Assembly: GCF_026650985.1 (NCBI RefSeq)
Contig: NZ_CP086239.1
Coordinates: forward strand, 4,924,501-4,988,500
Source: Clostridium estertheticum
GTDB lineage: Bacteria; Bacillota; Clostridia; Clostridiales; Clostridiaceae
Direction: 5' to 3'
Length of the DNA stretch: 64,000 nt
The notes below the pieces were generated by a model that saw only the letters and a list, made by a program, of their open reading frames with translations, ran no database searches and had not been told where the DNA came from. Shown here piece by piece: positions 1-9,195 of this stretch. Position numbers and translations under genes: made by a program. Position 1 is the stretch's first letter, and every line of letters begins with the position of its first letter.

Positions 1-74
1 CTAAAAAAACAGGTAAGATGGTAATGAATATGGCAGGGGACATGTATGATAATATCAAGGATCATATTTTATAA
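1..74 (+). CDS. C-terminal end of an unrecognised protein (partial)
   Basis: A reading frame open from the left edge ends at a TAA at 72-74. The last 23 residues end in MYDNIKDHIL. A strong hairpin terminator follows 16 bases later, which supports a real gene end. Too little is visible to assign a function. Confidence 0.5.
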   Translation, partial: KKTGKMVMNMAGDMYDNIKDHIL

Positions 75-89
75 TTATGATTTAAAAGG

Positions 90-128
90 CTCCAAACTAT
101 GTTAGTAAACACATGGTTTGGAGTTTTT
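90..128 (+). terminator. Rho-independent terminator after the partial gene
   Basis: CTCCAAACTATG (90-101) pairs with CATGGTTTGGAG (112-123) apart from one wobble, and a run of five T follows. Confidence 0.85.
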
Positions 129-263
129 AATGTTTTTAGCATAAATTCAAAATCTATTCATATATTTACAATATTATAGGTGAACTATGTTATAATTGAA
201 TTAAATTGTCGATTTGTATAAATTAATACTATTATATTACCATGTTGTAAAGGAAGAGTGATT

Positions 264-1562
264 ATGGAAATATTATCTATGGGAGAAAAGATAAAGAGGA
301 AAAGAAAAGAGCTTAACATGACATTAAAAGACCTTGCGGGTAGTAGAATAACTCCAGGTCAAATTAGCTTAGTAGAATCTGGTAAATCAAATCCAAGTAT
401 GGATTTATTAGAATATTTAGCAAATGATTTAAATACAACTGTTGAATATCTAATGGAGTCAGAGGAAACTCAGGCTGAAAAAATATGCTTGTTCTACCAA
501 AACATTGCTGAAGCTCAAATTTTGAATAGTGATTTATTGCAGGCGGAGCAAAACATCGATAAATCTATATATTACTGTGAAAAATATAAATTAGAATATC
601 AAGGAGCTAGGAATTTATCTTTAAGAGGCGATATATATATGGAGAAGCAAGACATTGCGTTAGCTCAACAGATTTTTCTTTCCGCAAATATAATCTTTAT
701 CAAAAATAATTCTTATGAAGAAATAATTGAGACTTTACTAAAACTAGGGAAAATAACCCTTAAGATGATGGGATACCAGTCAGCCTCTAGTTATTTTAAG
801 CAAGCTGAAAAAGTCTTTATAGACAATCAAATGGGAAATGATTTTTTACTCGGAGAAATATATTATTATATAGGTTACACTTATTTTAAATTAGAAAACA
901 TTGAAAATGCTATAAAATATTCATATTTAGCTAAGGAAAAATTCAATCAAATAAATAGTGAAAATGAGTATGCTAATTCACTCCTATTACTCGCAGATGG
1001 ATATAATAAAAAAGGTGATATTAAAAATGCTATAAAATACTCGAAGATTACTTTGAAAGTATTTAAAGAAATTAATAATTTGACTTATATATCGGAGATA
1101 GAAAATAATTTAGGCAGATTATTTTATGAATTTGAAAATATGGAAGAATCATTTATACACCTAAATAAGGCTAAGGAGATTAGACAAAATACTAAGGACT
1201 TAAAATTAATAGACACCTTAGCTAATATTTGTGAAAATTATATTAAGCTTAAGTCTGTAAGTAAAGCTAAAGAAGCTTTAAACCATATACTAGATTATAT
1301 TGAAGATGGTAATAATAAAGCACTATTTCAGTATTACTTATTAAAATATAGAGTCGATTTATTAGAAGACAATAAAAATGAAGCTGAGAACACATTACTT
1401 CAAGCACTAAGATTTGTAAAAGAGCAAGATAAACTAAAGGAAGCGGCTGAAATATCTATAATGATTGGGAAGTTCTATGTTGAGGGTGGCAGAAGTATAG
1501 AAGCGGCTAAATATTTAAATGAAGGTGTAGAGTTGTTTAAAAGATTAGGAGTAATAAAGTAA
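264..1562 (+). CDS. XRE-family regulator with C-terminal TPR domain
   Basis: Cytoplasmic DNA-binding regulator. A helix-turn-helix of the XRE/Cro type spans about residues 6-60 (LSMGEKIKRKR, then the ITPGQISLVESGKSNPS recognition region). About 360 residues of helical TPR-like repeats follow, with typical pairs such as YYYIGYTYFKLENIENAIKYS. This layout is that of the RRNPP/Rgg-like peptide-responsive regulators. The ATG at 264 is chosen over the GTG at 258 because AAGGAAG at 250-256 sits 7 bases from it, and because the next, paralogous protein begins the same way (MKILSTGEKIKR). The next gene starts 57 bases downstream without an intervening terminator, so the two are probably co-transcribed. 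No peptide pheromone gene was found nearby. Target genes are unknown. Confidence 0.85.
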   Translation: MEILSMGEKIKRKRKELNMTLKDLAGSRITPGQISLVESGKSNPSMDLLEYLANDLNTTVEYLMESEETQAEKICLFYQNIAEAQILNSDLLQAEQNIDKSIYYCEKYKLEYQGARNLSLRGDIYMEKQDIALAQQIFLSANIIFIKNNSYEEIIETLLKLGKITLKMMGYQSASSYFKQAEKVFIDNQMGNDFLLGEIYYYIGYTYFKLENIENAIKYSYLAKEKFNQINSENEYANSLLLLADGYNKKGDIKNAIKYSKITLKVFKEINNLTYISEIENNLGRLFYEFENMEESFIHLNKAKEIRQNTKDLKLIDTLANICENYIKLKSVSKAKEALNHILDYIEDGNNKALFQYYLLKYRVDLLEDNKNEAENTLLQALRFVKEQDKLKEAAEISIMIGKFYVEGGRSIEAAKYLNEGVELFKRLGVIK

Positions 1563-1618
1563 ACTATTTATGGGGAATTTCACAAATTAATTATACGATT
1601 TGTGGATAGGTGAAGACA

Positions 1619-2902
1619 ATGAAGATATTATCAACGGGAGAAAAAATAAAAAGAAGTAGAATATATAAAGGATATACATTAAAACAGATATGTGATGACA
1701 AAATATCAGTATCTAAAATGAGCTGTATAGAAAATAATAAGGTTATAGCAGAGCCTTGGGTATTAGAATTAATCAGTAAGGAACTAGACATAGATCTCGG
1801 ATATCTAAATGAAAATGTATTTGAGCAAGTTAAGGAAAATATTGAAATATTAAAGGTAAATGTAAAAAATGATGATAACATAGCTATTAAGGATGAGGAT
1901 TACAAAACTAATGTATCCTATAATTTGGAGGTAGCTGAAAAATATAATTATTATGATTTAGCTATTGAATTAATGCATATGTTATTTAATTTTTACTTAG
2001 ATAAAAAAGATTTTGAGAATACTCAAGCCGTTACTTCAAAGTATTATGATTTGTATTTAAAAACATCTATAGAGGATAATAAATTAACTTATTATATAGA
2101 TATGGCAAGACATCTATATATAAAAGAAGATTTTCTTCAAGCATCGAGTTATTATCGTAATGTTAGAAAGGGACTTTATAGTAGTGAGATTCTGAATTAT
2201 AAAAAACTAATAATAGTAACGTATAATGAGGCTGCTTGTAATATTAAGCTGGAAAATTATGAACGTGCTTTTAAAGTAGGAAAAAGGTTACTAGATTTGG
2301 TTAAACATGTTGATACAGATCTTCGCGCGGCACAGATATATCATATGTTAGCTATTTTATCTATAAGAATGAAAAATGGTGATTTTCAAAAATATGAGCA
2401 AAAGTCTTATGAATTATATAAAGATAAGGCATCTTATAAGGCAATGGCTATTTTCAATTATGGGTCAACCATGTTTGACTGCAATATGAAAGAAAAAGCA
2501 ATTGAGTATATAAGTCATGGATTAAGCGTATATCCTAGAGAGGACAAGGTAGGACTAGTCGGATTTATGCTTAATTGTGTTGAAGAACTTATTAAAAATG
2601 ATGTAGTTGAGCTTGCACAGGGTATTTCTGATGAAGTATTAAACTATGCGATTAATTTAGATGATATTAAGTTCATAGAAAAAAGCTATTATTATAAAGC
2701 TATTATTCTCGATAGACAAGGGAGTGCATCTAGTGCAGAGATGTACATGAATTTATCTTTAGATTCACTGTTAAAGTTTGGAAATAAAAAAGATATATAT
2801 GCTCGTTATTTAGAAATGGGGAGTATGTACCATAAACTATCTAATGTGGCTGATTCTATAAAATATTTTAGTTTGGCATTACAATTAGAGAAAAAGATGT
2901 AA
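1619..2902 (+). CDS. XRE-family regulator with C-terminal TPR domain (paralogue)
   Basis: Second of two tandem XRE-TPR regulators. The N-terminal HTH (about residues 1-60, LSTGEKIKRSRIYKGYTLKQ) is the form common in clostridia. The rest is helical repeats (for example YNEAACNIKLENYERAFKVGKRL) ending in an obvious TPR, YLEMGSMYHKLSNVADSIKYFSLAL. ATG 1619 is preferred to GTG 1610 because AGGTG at 1608-1612 is correctly spaced for it. The gene ends inside a strong terminator that closes the two-gene unit. It may respond to a peptide or to a physiological state, but the sequence does not show which. Confidence 0.84.
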   Translation: MKILSTGEKIKRSRIYKGYTLKQICDDKISVSKMSCIENNKVIAEPWVLELISKELDIDLGYLNENVFEQVKENIEILKVNVKNDDNIAIKDEDYKTNVSYNLEVAEKYNYYDLAIELMHMLFNFYLDKKDFENTQAVTSKYYDLYLKTSIEDNKLTYYIDMARHLYIKEDFLQASSYYRNVRKGLYSSEILNYKKLIIVTYNEAACNIKLENYERAFKVGKRLLDLVKHVDTDLRAAQIYHMLAILSIRMKNGDFQKYEQKSYELYKDKASYKAMAIFNYGSTMFDCNMKEKAIEYISHGLSVYPREDKVGLVGFMLNCVEELIKNDVVELAQGISDEVLNYAINLDDIKFIEKSYYYKAIILDRQGSASSAEMYMNLSLDSLLKFGNKKDIYARYLEMGSMYHKLSNVADSIKYFSLALQLEKKM

Positions 2903-2934
2903 ATTTGGAATTTATCCAAATTTACATCTTTTTT
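2896..2934 (+). terminator. Rho-independent terminator of the XRE-TPR pair
   Basis: A 14-bp perfect stem, GATGTAAATTTGGA with TCCAAATTTACATC, has a 5-nt loop and is followed by six T. It overlaps the stop codon of the upstream gene. Confidence 0.95.
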
Positions 2935-2947
2935 AGTTAACACATAT

Positions 2948-2995
2948 GATTTTCTCCTGCGTGGCACCAAATAAGAGTTTGAAACGTGAAATTTC
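2948..2995 (-). repeat. Short dispersed hairpin repeat, copy A
   Basis: Read on the minus strand, GAAATTTC, then CTCTTATTTGGTGCCAC in the middle, then GGAGAAAATC. Two relatives lie at 7183-7240 and 46679-46729, sharing the CTTATTTGG core and the ATTTC/GAAAT ends. No open frame is present. Confidence 0.6.
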
Positions 2996-3017
2996 ATTAA
3001 GAAATTCTAACCCCTCT

Positions 3018-3743
3018 TTATTTTGCAGTTTCTCTCTTTATTATAAATTCTTTGGCTTTAATCTCTAGGCTATCATCTAAAGAAGTTAAAGCTACTTCAT
3101 CATATTTGTTATTTAATGCAAGTGTAAGCAATCGGTCTGCAAGTTCAGGATTTTTAGATAGCAACGAGCCATGGAAATAAGTACAGAAAGTGTTTTTATA
3201 CACGCAACCCTCGTAACCGTCTTCCCCATTATTACCATATCCAACTTCAACTTTGCCAAGGGGTAATAAATCGTTAATATAAGTCCTTCCAGAATGATTT
3301 TCAAAGCCAACATAGGTTTCATTAAACGTTTCATTATGAATTACTGTGTTGCCTATAAAACGTTTGTCACCGCTTTCCGTGTAAATATCTAAAATGCCAA
3401 GACCTTCAACTTGCTCACCACTTGGTGTTGTATAATATTTCCCAAGCAATTGGTATCCGCCGCAAATGGCTAAAAATACTTTCCCACTTTCTATATATTC
3501 TTCCATTGATGCTTTTTTTAGAGTTATTAGATCTGGAGAAACTATAGTTTGTTCGTAATCTTGGCCGCCTCCAAAAAAAACAATATCGTAATCTTCTGCT
3601 TTAAAAATATCGCCCATAGATATATTAACAATGTTTACTTCAATTCCTCGAAGCTCTGCTCTGTGTTTTAGTATTAAAATATTTCCTACATCCCCATACA
3701 CATTTAATAAATCAGGATATAGATGACAAATGTTAATTTCCAT
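3018..3743 (-). CDS. gatD: Lipid II isoglutaminyl synthase, glutamine amidotransferase subunit GatD
   Basis: GatD supplies ammonia from glutamine to MurT, which amidates D-glutamate of lipid II in the cytoplasm. The 241-residue protein is a class I (CobB/CobQ-like) glutaminase. The nucleophile motif AICGGYQLLG puts the catalytic Cys at residue 94, the position known for Staphylococcus GatD. The catalytic His is in TYFHGSLL (residue 191). A longer frame exists, but the ATG at 3743 has AGAAGGTG six bases upstream and begins MEINICHLYPDLLNVYGD, the usual family N-terminus. It lies 47 bases downstream of murT and is clearly its operon partner. Confidence 0.95.
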   Translation of the reverse strand: MEINICHLYPDLLNVYGDVGNILILKHRAELRGIEVNIVNISMGDIFKAEDYDIVFFGGGQDYEQTIVSPDLITLKKASMEEYIESGKVFLAICGGYQLLGKYYTTPSGEQVEGLGILDIYTESGDKRFIGNTVIHNETFNETYVGFENHSGRTYINDLLPLGKVEVGYGNNGEDGYEGCVYKNTFCTYFHGSLLSKNPELADRLLTLALNNKYDEVALTSLDDSLEIKAKEFIIKRETAK

Positions 3744-3790
3744 ATTATTCACCTTCTGAATTAGATTTTTTACCATATTATTTTTTGTTA

Positions 3791-5149
3791 TTACCAAATT
3801 TTATTTATATAACCTTTAGTATGTAAAAACTTTCTTAAATTTATCATTGCGGTATAGGTTGCGAGCACATATACGATTTCACCATTGCAAGATTTAATTT
3901 CTTTAAGCAAGGTTTCTTCATCCGTGCAAAGTAGGAAAGAATCTGATGAAAAACCAGCTACTTTAAGTCTTATTGCCATATCGTACAGACGTATTCCTGA
4001 GATAATAACTTTGTTAACATCAAGACTTGTAAGGCGCTCGAAATTCACATCCCAAATCCAAGAGACATCTTTACCATCTGCATAATTATCATTTAACATA
4101 AGAGATAAGTTTATTTTACGCTTGTCAAGATTAATAGTGTTTACAGCTTCATCATAACCTGCAGGATTTTTAACCAATATTATTTTAACTTCGGTTCCAT
4201 CGATATTTAGAGTTTCTTGTCTACCAAAGCTACTAGCTACGGTTTTAAGAGAATGCTCTATAACGTTATCTTCAATTTCAAGGACCTTTGCTACAGAGTA
4301 TGCGCAGAGAGCATTATAAATATTATACGTACCTGGTTGATTTATGTAATATTCTTTATTATTAATATTAACTGAGGAACCACTGGTGTTTAAATCAATA
4401 ACTTTATCTACGGAGTAGGTAAGCTCGGGTCTTTTATATCCACAGCCAGGGCAATAGAAATCTCCAAGATGATTGTAGGTTATAAAATTATAACTGTAGG
4501 GGGATTTGCAGATTGTGCAAAACTTAGCATCTGCGTTGATATCTACAATTTTATTTTCATTAACTTTTGTTCCAAAACCATAGTAAATCACATCATTTGT
4601 AAGATTCAAGTTTCCAAATAAAGATTCGTCTCCATTAAGAACAAGAGTTGATTCAGGAACTTTTTCGATTCCTACAAGGATTTTATTTAGAGTTGTATAT
4701 ACTTCACCATATCTGTCCATTTGGTCCCGAAAGAGGTTTGTTATAGTAATTACTTTTGGAGTTATATACTGCGTTACAAATTTAAGATTAGCCTCATCTA
4801 CTTCTATAACAGCAATTTTTTTCTCGGTAGACTTTTTAAATGAATAATTTGAAATAAAGCATGCAACAATTCCTGTATACATATTTGCACCAGTATTATT
4901 AGTAATTACAGGTCTTTTGCTGTCTTTTACAATACTATAAATCATGCTTGTTGTTGTGGTTTTACCATTTGTACCGGTTATAAGTATAACCTCATAATTA
5001 TTAGCAATTGTTTCCAAAATGTTTTTATCAAGTTTTAGGGCGATTTTCCCAGGAAAATTAGTGCCGCCTTGAAATATAGACTTTGATAATGTCATAACAA
5101 ATTTTGAAACTAATATACTGAGTAATGACTGAATTTTAATTTTGAACAC
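3791..5149 (-). CDS. murT: Lipid II isoglutaminyl synthase, Mur ligase-like subunit MurT
   Basis: MurT activates the alpha-carboxylate of D-Glu in lipid II for amidation by GatD. Visible parts are the Mur-ligase P-loop GTNGKTTT (residues 59-66), a four-cysteine zinc ribbon inserted in the central domain (C211, C214, C233, C236, in CTIC and CPGC) and the C-terminal MurT domain with LNDNYADGKDVSWIWD (about 352-367). The start is a GTG with AAAGGA just upstream. The hydrophobic N-terminus before GGTNFPGKIALK agrees with clostridial MurT proteins. Together with gatD this makes peptidoglycan amidation very likely. Confidence 0.95.
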   Translation of the reverse strand: MFKIKIQSLLSILVSKFVMTLSKSIFQGGTNFPGKIALKLDKNILETIANNYEVILITGTNGKTTTTSMIYSIVKDSKRPVITNNTGANMYTGIVACFISNYSFKKSTEKKIAVIEVDEANLKFVTQYITPKVITITNLFRDQMDRYGEVYTTLNKILVGIEKVPESTLVLNGDESLFGNLNLTNDVIYYGFGTKVNENKIVDINADAKFCTICKSPYSYNFITYNHLGDFYCPGCGYKRPELTYSVDKVIDLNTSGSSVNINNKEYYINQPGTYNIYNALCAYSVAKVLEIEDNVIEHSLKTVASSFGRQETLNIDGTEVKIILVKNPAGYDEAVNTINLDKRKINLSLMLNDNYADGKDVSWIWDVNFERLTSLDVNKVIISGIRLYDMAIRLKVAGFSSDSFLLCTDEETLLKEIKSCNGEIVYVLATYTAMINLRKFLHTKGYINKIW

Positions 5150-5299
5150 ATCCTTTAATTGTACTTATGAATTTAGATTTTATTAGTAGCATAACTTTTA
5201 TTATACCTTATCTTTATGATAATACAATTTTATAACATACTAACATAAATGTCTAACATATTAATGTAATTTATTATTAAATCATGTGGCTTTTTAGGT

Positions 5300-6253
5300 A
5301 TGAATTTGTTAGAATATAACGGTAGCACAAAAAACATTAGATTTAAGTACTGGGGGTATCATACTATTTTACTTAGCAAAGGATATATTTATTCGATTTT
5401 TTCAGCTGTATTATTCGGGAGTGCGGGGCTATTTGTAAAGCTAGCTTCTGGTCTTGGAATTGATGCTATAAGTTTACTCACACTTCAGTACATTATAGCT
5501 GTTCCATTAATGTTTGTAATCATGTATATTTTTAATAAGAAGTCATTTAAGGTAACAAAAAAGCAATTATTAAGACTCGCGATACTTGGAATTGTTGGAA
5601 ATACATTTATGACAGTATTTTATTATACAGCCTATAACTATTTACCTATTCAAATGGTGGCTATATTACTATATACGTATCCTATAATGGTATTCATATA
5701 TTCAGCAGTGTTTAAGAAGGGATCAGTAGGTTACATAAAAGTCTTTGCTGTGTTTCTGGCATTCTTTGGTTGCATTTTAACTCTTGATATTTTATCAAGT
5801 CGACCTAAATATTCACTTATTGGAGTAATATTTGCTTTAATATGTGCAATGTTTTATGCATTTATGAATATTTATAGCGAAGAAAAATTACAGGGAATTG
5901 GCCCGTTAACTATTAATGCCTATTCAACACTTTTTTCACTAATAAGCCTTATGATATACAAATTCCCTTTATTTGCTTTTAGGGGTGATATAACTAAAAA
6001 CCTTTTAATCTATACAACTATACTTGCCATATTTTGTGAAATTATTCCTTTGACACTACTATACGCAGCTATAAAATATATAGGATCGCTTAAGGTATCT
6101 ATAGTAGGAAATCTAGAAATACCAACTGCTATGATTTTATCGTTTTTTGTATTACATGAGCATATAACATTTATGCAGATAGTTGGTACTGTTTTAGTAA
6201 TATGTGCAATATATATGATAAGAACAAAGGGGACAAGCACGGAGAAGTTATGA
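5300..6253 (+). CDS. EamA/DMT-family transporter
   Basis: A 10-helix drug/metabolite-type permease in the cytoplasmic membrane, made of two EamA halves (YIYSIFSAVLFGSAGLFVKL near residue 30, and SLIGVIFALICAMFYAFMNIY near 180). The substrate cannot be read from the sequence. The start is uncertain. The family normally begins right at the KGYIYSIFSAVLFG helix, so the ~26 extra residues here are unusual, and no good ribosome-binding site precedes the ATG at 5300. No ATG, GTG or TTG exists closer to the helix in this frame. It is followed by uppP 93 bases downstream. Confidence 0.85.
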   Translation: MNLLEYNGSTKNIRFKYWGYHTILLSKGYIYSIFSAVLFGSAGLFVKLASGLGIDAISLLTLQYIIAVPLMFVIMYIFNKKSFKVTKKQLLRLAILGIVGNTFMTVFYYTAYNYLPIQMVAILLYTYPIMVFIYSAVFKKGSVGYIKVFAVFLAFFGCILTLDILSSRPKYSLIGVIFALICAMFYAFMNIYSEEKLQGIGPLTINAYSTLFSLISLMIYKFPLFAFRGDITKNLLIYTTILAIFCEIIPLTLLYAAIKYIGSLKVSIVGNLEIPTAMILSFFVLHEHITFMQIVGTVLVICAIYMIRTKGTSTEKL

Positions 6254-6346
6254 AAAAGAATATTAATGAAAATTTAATTGTATTTAAGAGGTTAATATAT
6301 TACAATTAAAAATTACAAATTATTTTTAGAAGGGAGCAAACAATAG

Positions 6347-7174
6347 ATGGATTTAAACATTATATTGGTTTTAAAAGCTATAATAATAGCTGTAGTTGAA
6401 GGAATAACAGAATTTATTCCTATTTCCTCCACGGGGCATATGATCATTGTGGGAAATGTTATAAATTTTAAAGGCACGTTTGCAAATAGTTTTGAGGTAG
6501 TAATTCAGTTAGGAGCGATTCTTGCTATTATGGTTTTATATTGGGGTAAAATATGGAACTCGATTGTAGGATTTTTTAAACTTAAGCCATCAGGAATTAA
6601 ATTTTGGACTAATATTATTGTTGCATTTATACCGGCTGCATTTTTTGGATTTCTTCTAAATGATAAAATAGATGAATATCTTTTTAATCCAGGTACCGTG
6701 GCTATAGGACTTATAGTTGGCGGAATTCTAATGATCATCATAGAAAATAAATTCAGAAATAAGCATACAACAAAAAGCGTAGAGAAAATAAGTATTAAAC
6801 AATCTCTTAAAATAGGATGTTTCCAATGTTTGGCACTTTGGCCAGGAATGTCGAGATCAGCATCTACTATAATGGGAGGGTGGATTTGTGGCGTTTCTAC
6901 AATTGCTGCAACTGAGTTTTCATTTTTTCTTGCAATACCAACTATGGTAGGAGCAACAGCACTTACTTTATATAAAACTGGTATGAATTTTAGTAGTGGA
7001 GAAATTATTACTTTGGTTATTGGTTTTATAGTTGCATTTTTGGTTGCACTTCTTGTAGTTGAAAGATTTGTTGCTTATTTAAAGACAAAACCTATGAAGG
7101 TTTTTGCTGTTTATAGAATAGTTGTTGGTATAGTATTATTATGTTTAATTAAATTTAGTACTAATTTAATTTGA
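6347..7174 (+). CDS. uppP: Undecaprenyl-diphosphatase UppP (BacA)
   Basis: Integral membrane phosphatase that recycles undecaprenyl pyrophosphate to the monophosphate carrier for cell-wall synthesis; overproduction gives bacitracin tolerance. The 275-residue length is typical. Both family signatures are present: EGITEFIPISSTGH (18-31) and PGMSRSAST (166-174). About eight membrane segments are visible. AGAAGGGAG lies nine bases upstream of the ATG. Confidence 0.97.
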   Translation: MDLNIILVLKAIIIAVVEGITEFIPISSTGHMIIVGNVINFKGTFANSFEVVIQLGAILAIMVLYWGKIWNSIVGFFKLKPSGIKFWTNIIVAFIPAAFFGFLLNDKIDEYLFNPGTVAIGLIVGGILMIIIENKFRNKHTTKSVEKISIKQSLKIGCFQCLALWPGMSRSASTIMGGWICGVSTIAATEFSFFLAIPTMVGATALTLYKTGMNFSSGEIITLVIGFIVAFLVALLVVERFVAYLKTKPMKVFAVYRIVVGIVLLCLIKFSTNLI

Positions 7175-7182
7175 TGTAACCT

Positions 7183-7240
7183 ATGAATTTCTCCTATGTT
7201 TCTGCTCTTCTTATTTGGTGCCACTGACCGAGAAATTCAT
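7183..7240 (+). repeat. Short dispersed hairpin repeat, copy B
   Basis: ATGAATTTCTC (7183-7193) and GAGAAATTCAT (7230-7240) form a perfect 11-bp stem around CTTCTTATTTGGTGCCACTG. Same family as 2948-2995 and 46679-46729. It lies just after the uppP stop but lacks a T-run, so it is not a standard terminator. Confidence 0.65.
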
Positions 7241-7348
7241 ATTGTTATTCATTTACAGTATGATGAACTACAAGATAAAGAAAGTGTTAAATATAAACTA
7301 TAAAAAAAGTTACCCACATTGTTTTTTGCAAACTGTTTATTGTATAAT

Positions 7349-7374
7349 AAAAAAGCTAGTTATCTAGCTTTTTT
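7349..7374. terminator. Bidirectional terminator between uppP and the metallo-hydrolase gene
   Basis: AAAAAAGCTAG and CTAGCTTTTTT flank a TTAT loop, with T-rich tracts on both strands. It overlaps the stop codon of the minus-strand gene. Confidence 0.85.
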
Positions 7375-8225
7375 ATTTTTGAACCATCGCTTATAAGTAC
7401 AATAGTTTTAGATATGTCAGTTCTATAGATGATGGTGTTTAGTTTTTTAAGTCTATCTAATGTTTCTTTATTTGGATGACCGTAATCATTGTCTATACCA
7501 CAGCTTATTATGGCAATCTTTGGATACACTTTAGCTAAGAATTCCTTTGAAGAAGATGTTTTACTACCATGATGTGCAACTTTAAGTACATCGGCTGATA
7601 GATCATAATTATTAGCTAGTATCTCCTGCTCAGCTTGGGTTTCTATATCACCTGTAAATAAATAAGTTGAATTTTTGTATGATATCTTAAGAGCGCAAGA
7701 GTAATTATTTAGATTATCGTAGGTGGTTTTATTTGGGGATAACATAAAACAGGTGGCATTAGGACCTAAATTTAAAGATGTATTAGGAGCAGCTATTTTT
7801 ATTTTTAGATTTTTGTCCCTTAAAGCATGGATCATATCAGTAAATACACCAGTAGAAGTTATGGCTTTAGGTGCGTAAAATTCACCAATTTCAAAGTTTT
7901 TAATAACACTAGCCATACCTCCTATGTGGTCCTCATGTGGATGAGTTGCAATTATATAATCTAATTTTATGATATTGTTTTTTTTCAAATACCTAATTAG
8001 TTTTTGCTTTGAATCACTTGTGCCACTATCAATTAGTAAGTTTTTATTATTCACTTGAATAAGTGTGCAATCACCTTGGCCTACGTCAATAAAATGAGTT
8101 ACCATATTGTTTTCTAAAGCTAAGCTAGTTTTTATAGTAGACTTGTAGCTTATAGTTATACATACAATTATAAAAATAAGTGAAACACAAATTAGTGCAT
8201 ATTTTAACCAGGTTTTTCTTGACAT
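7356..8225 (-). CDS. Membrane-anchored metallo-beta-lactamase-fold hydrolase, ComEC C-domain-like
   Basis: An N-terminal membrane anchor (about residues 9-27) leads to an extracellular metallo-beta-lactamase fold. The metal-binding motif HPHEDH is at residues 95-100, preceded by FIDVGQGDCTLI and LLIDSG, and followed by FTGDIE and VAHHGSKTSSS. This is the arrangement of the stand-alone ComEC/Rec2 nuclease-like domain found in many clostridia. The competence permease part is absent, so DNA uptake cannot be claimed. Nuclease or phosphodiesterase activity is an inference from the fold. GGAG lies 11 bases upstream of the ATG. Confidence 0.88.
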   Translation of the reverse strand: MSRKTWLKYALICVSLIFIIVCITISYKSTIKTSLALENNMVTHFIDVGQGDCTLIQVNNKNLLIDSGTSDSKQKLIRYLKKNNIIKLDYIIATHPHEDHIGGMASVIKNFEIGEFYAPKAITSTGVFTDMIHALRDKNLKIKIAAPNTSLNLGPNATCFMLSPNKTTYDNLNNYSCALKISYKNSTYLFTGDIETQAEQEILANNYDLSADVLKVAHHGSKTSSSKEFLAKVYPKIAIISCGIDNDYGHPNKETLDRLKKLNTIIYRTDISKTIVLISDGSKIKKLDN

Positions 8226-8307
8226 AAAGGCAATCTCCTACATAATATTTATTTATATAAATGATGTTGCCCAAATGCATAAATAAATATCAATACTTAC
8301 GTGAAAT

Positions 8308-8336
8308 TTGAAATAAAACTTATTAACTAGTATAAT
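8308..8336 (+). promoter_or_regulatory. Predicted sigma-A promoter of plsC
   Basis: TTGAAA (8308-8313) and TATAAT (8331-8336) are separated by exactly 17 bases, about 40 bases upstream of the plsC start. Confidence 0.7.
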
Positions 8337-8376
8337 TATATATGTAATTAAATTAAAGAATGAAAGGAACAGATAT

Positions 8377-9111
8377 ATGAGAACTATATATTTTTATATA
8401 CTTATTATTACCAATTTGATTTGGATAAACTTTAAGAAACCCAAATTAAACAGAATCAAAAGGCAAAAATCTATAAAAGAAGCAGAGGTATACCTATTTA
8501 AGGTGGCTACGAATTGGGCTAATTTTGTACTAAAGGCAGCAAATTTGAATTTGACAGTTAGTGGAAGAGAAAATATACCAAAGGAGGCTTGCCTTTTTGT
8601 TGGAAACCACCAAAGTGATCTTGATATACCAGTAATATTGTCTAATATGAATAATATTACTGGAGCCGTTGCTAAAAAAAGCATGATTAAGATACCAATA
8701 ATGAGTTATTGGATGAAACAAATACATTGTGTGTTTATGGATAGAGAAAACCCAAGACAGGCGCTTAAGGATATTGCAGAAGGTGTTGAATATTTAAAAA
8801 ATGGATATTCCATGCTCATTTTTCCAGAAGGAACTAGAAGTAGAAGTAACACTATGGGAGAATTTAAGAAGGGCAGTATGAGACTTGCAATAAAAGCAGG
8901 AGTCCCTATTGTTCCTATAACATTGTATGATACCTATACGGCATTGGAAGGTAATAATGGCAAAATTAAAAGCGCAAATGCTAAGCTTATCTTTGGTAAA
9001 CCTATATATCTTGATGATATGTCAAAGGAAGAAAAAGCAAATATATCGGATGTAGTACAAAATATAATTCAAAATAATTTGAACAAGGAAAACGAGAAAA
9101 AAATTGGTTAG
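8377..9111 (+). CDS. plsC: 1-acyl-sn-glycerol-3-phosphate acyltransferase (PlsC type)
   Basis: Makes phosphatidic acid from lysophosphatidic acid at the inner face of the membrane. The acyltransferase box HX4D is at H78-D83 within GNHQSDLD, and the glycerophosphate-binding box FPEGTRS is at 149-155. An N-terminal hydrophobic helix (about 5-18) anchors the 244-residue protein. GAAAGGA lies 9 bases upstream of the ATG. It is a single-gene unit with its own promoter and terminator. Confidence 0.94.
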   Translation: MRTIYFYILIITNLIWINFKKPKLNRIKRQKSIKEAEVYLFKVATNWANFVLKAANLNLTVSGRENIPKEACLFVGNHQSDLDIPVILSNMNNITGAVAKKSMIKIPIMSYWMKQIHCVFMDRENPRQALKDIAEGVEYLKNGYSMLIFPEGTRSRSNTMGEFKKGSMRLAIKAGVPIVPITLYDTYTALEGNNGKIKSANAKLIFGKPIYLDDMSKEEKANISDVVQNIIQNNLNKENEKKIG

Positions 9112-9176
9112 CCATCTCTTTCAGAGCTGTTAGCCATCTCTTCCATAGCTGCGAGACATCTTCTACGCAGCTATTT
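9106..9176 (+). repeat. Imperfect 22-bp tandem repeats containing a small hairpin
   Basis: Three 22-bp units (9111-9132, 9133-9154, 9155-9176) share the pattern RCATCTYTTYCANAGCTG. The first sits in a hairpin of GGTTA (9106) with TTAGCC (9130-9135) and CTCT-TTC-AGAG. A related hairpin with compensating stem changes is at 12663-12692. Confidence 0.6.
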
Positions 9177-9182
9177 ATTTTA
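9145..9182 (+). terminator. Probable plsC terminator
   Basis: ATAGCTGCG (9145-9153) pairs perfectly with CGCAGCTAT (9166-9174), followed by a T-rich stretch. It is built from the last two tandem repeat units. Confidence 0.7.
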
Positions 9183-9195
9183 ATTTGTAGTATAA

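Noticed and set aside
7356-8225. Competence gene comEC
   Set aside because: Only the metallo-hydrolase domain and a single anchor are present; the channel-forming permease domain is absent.
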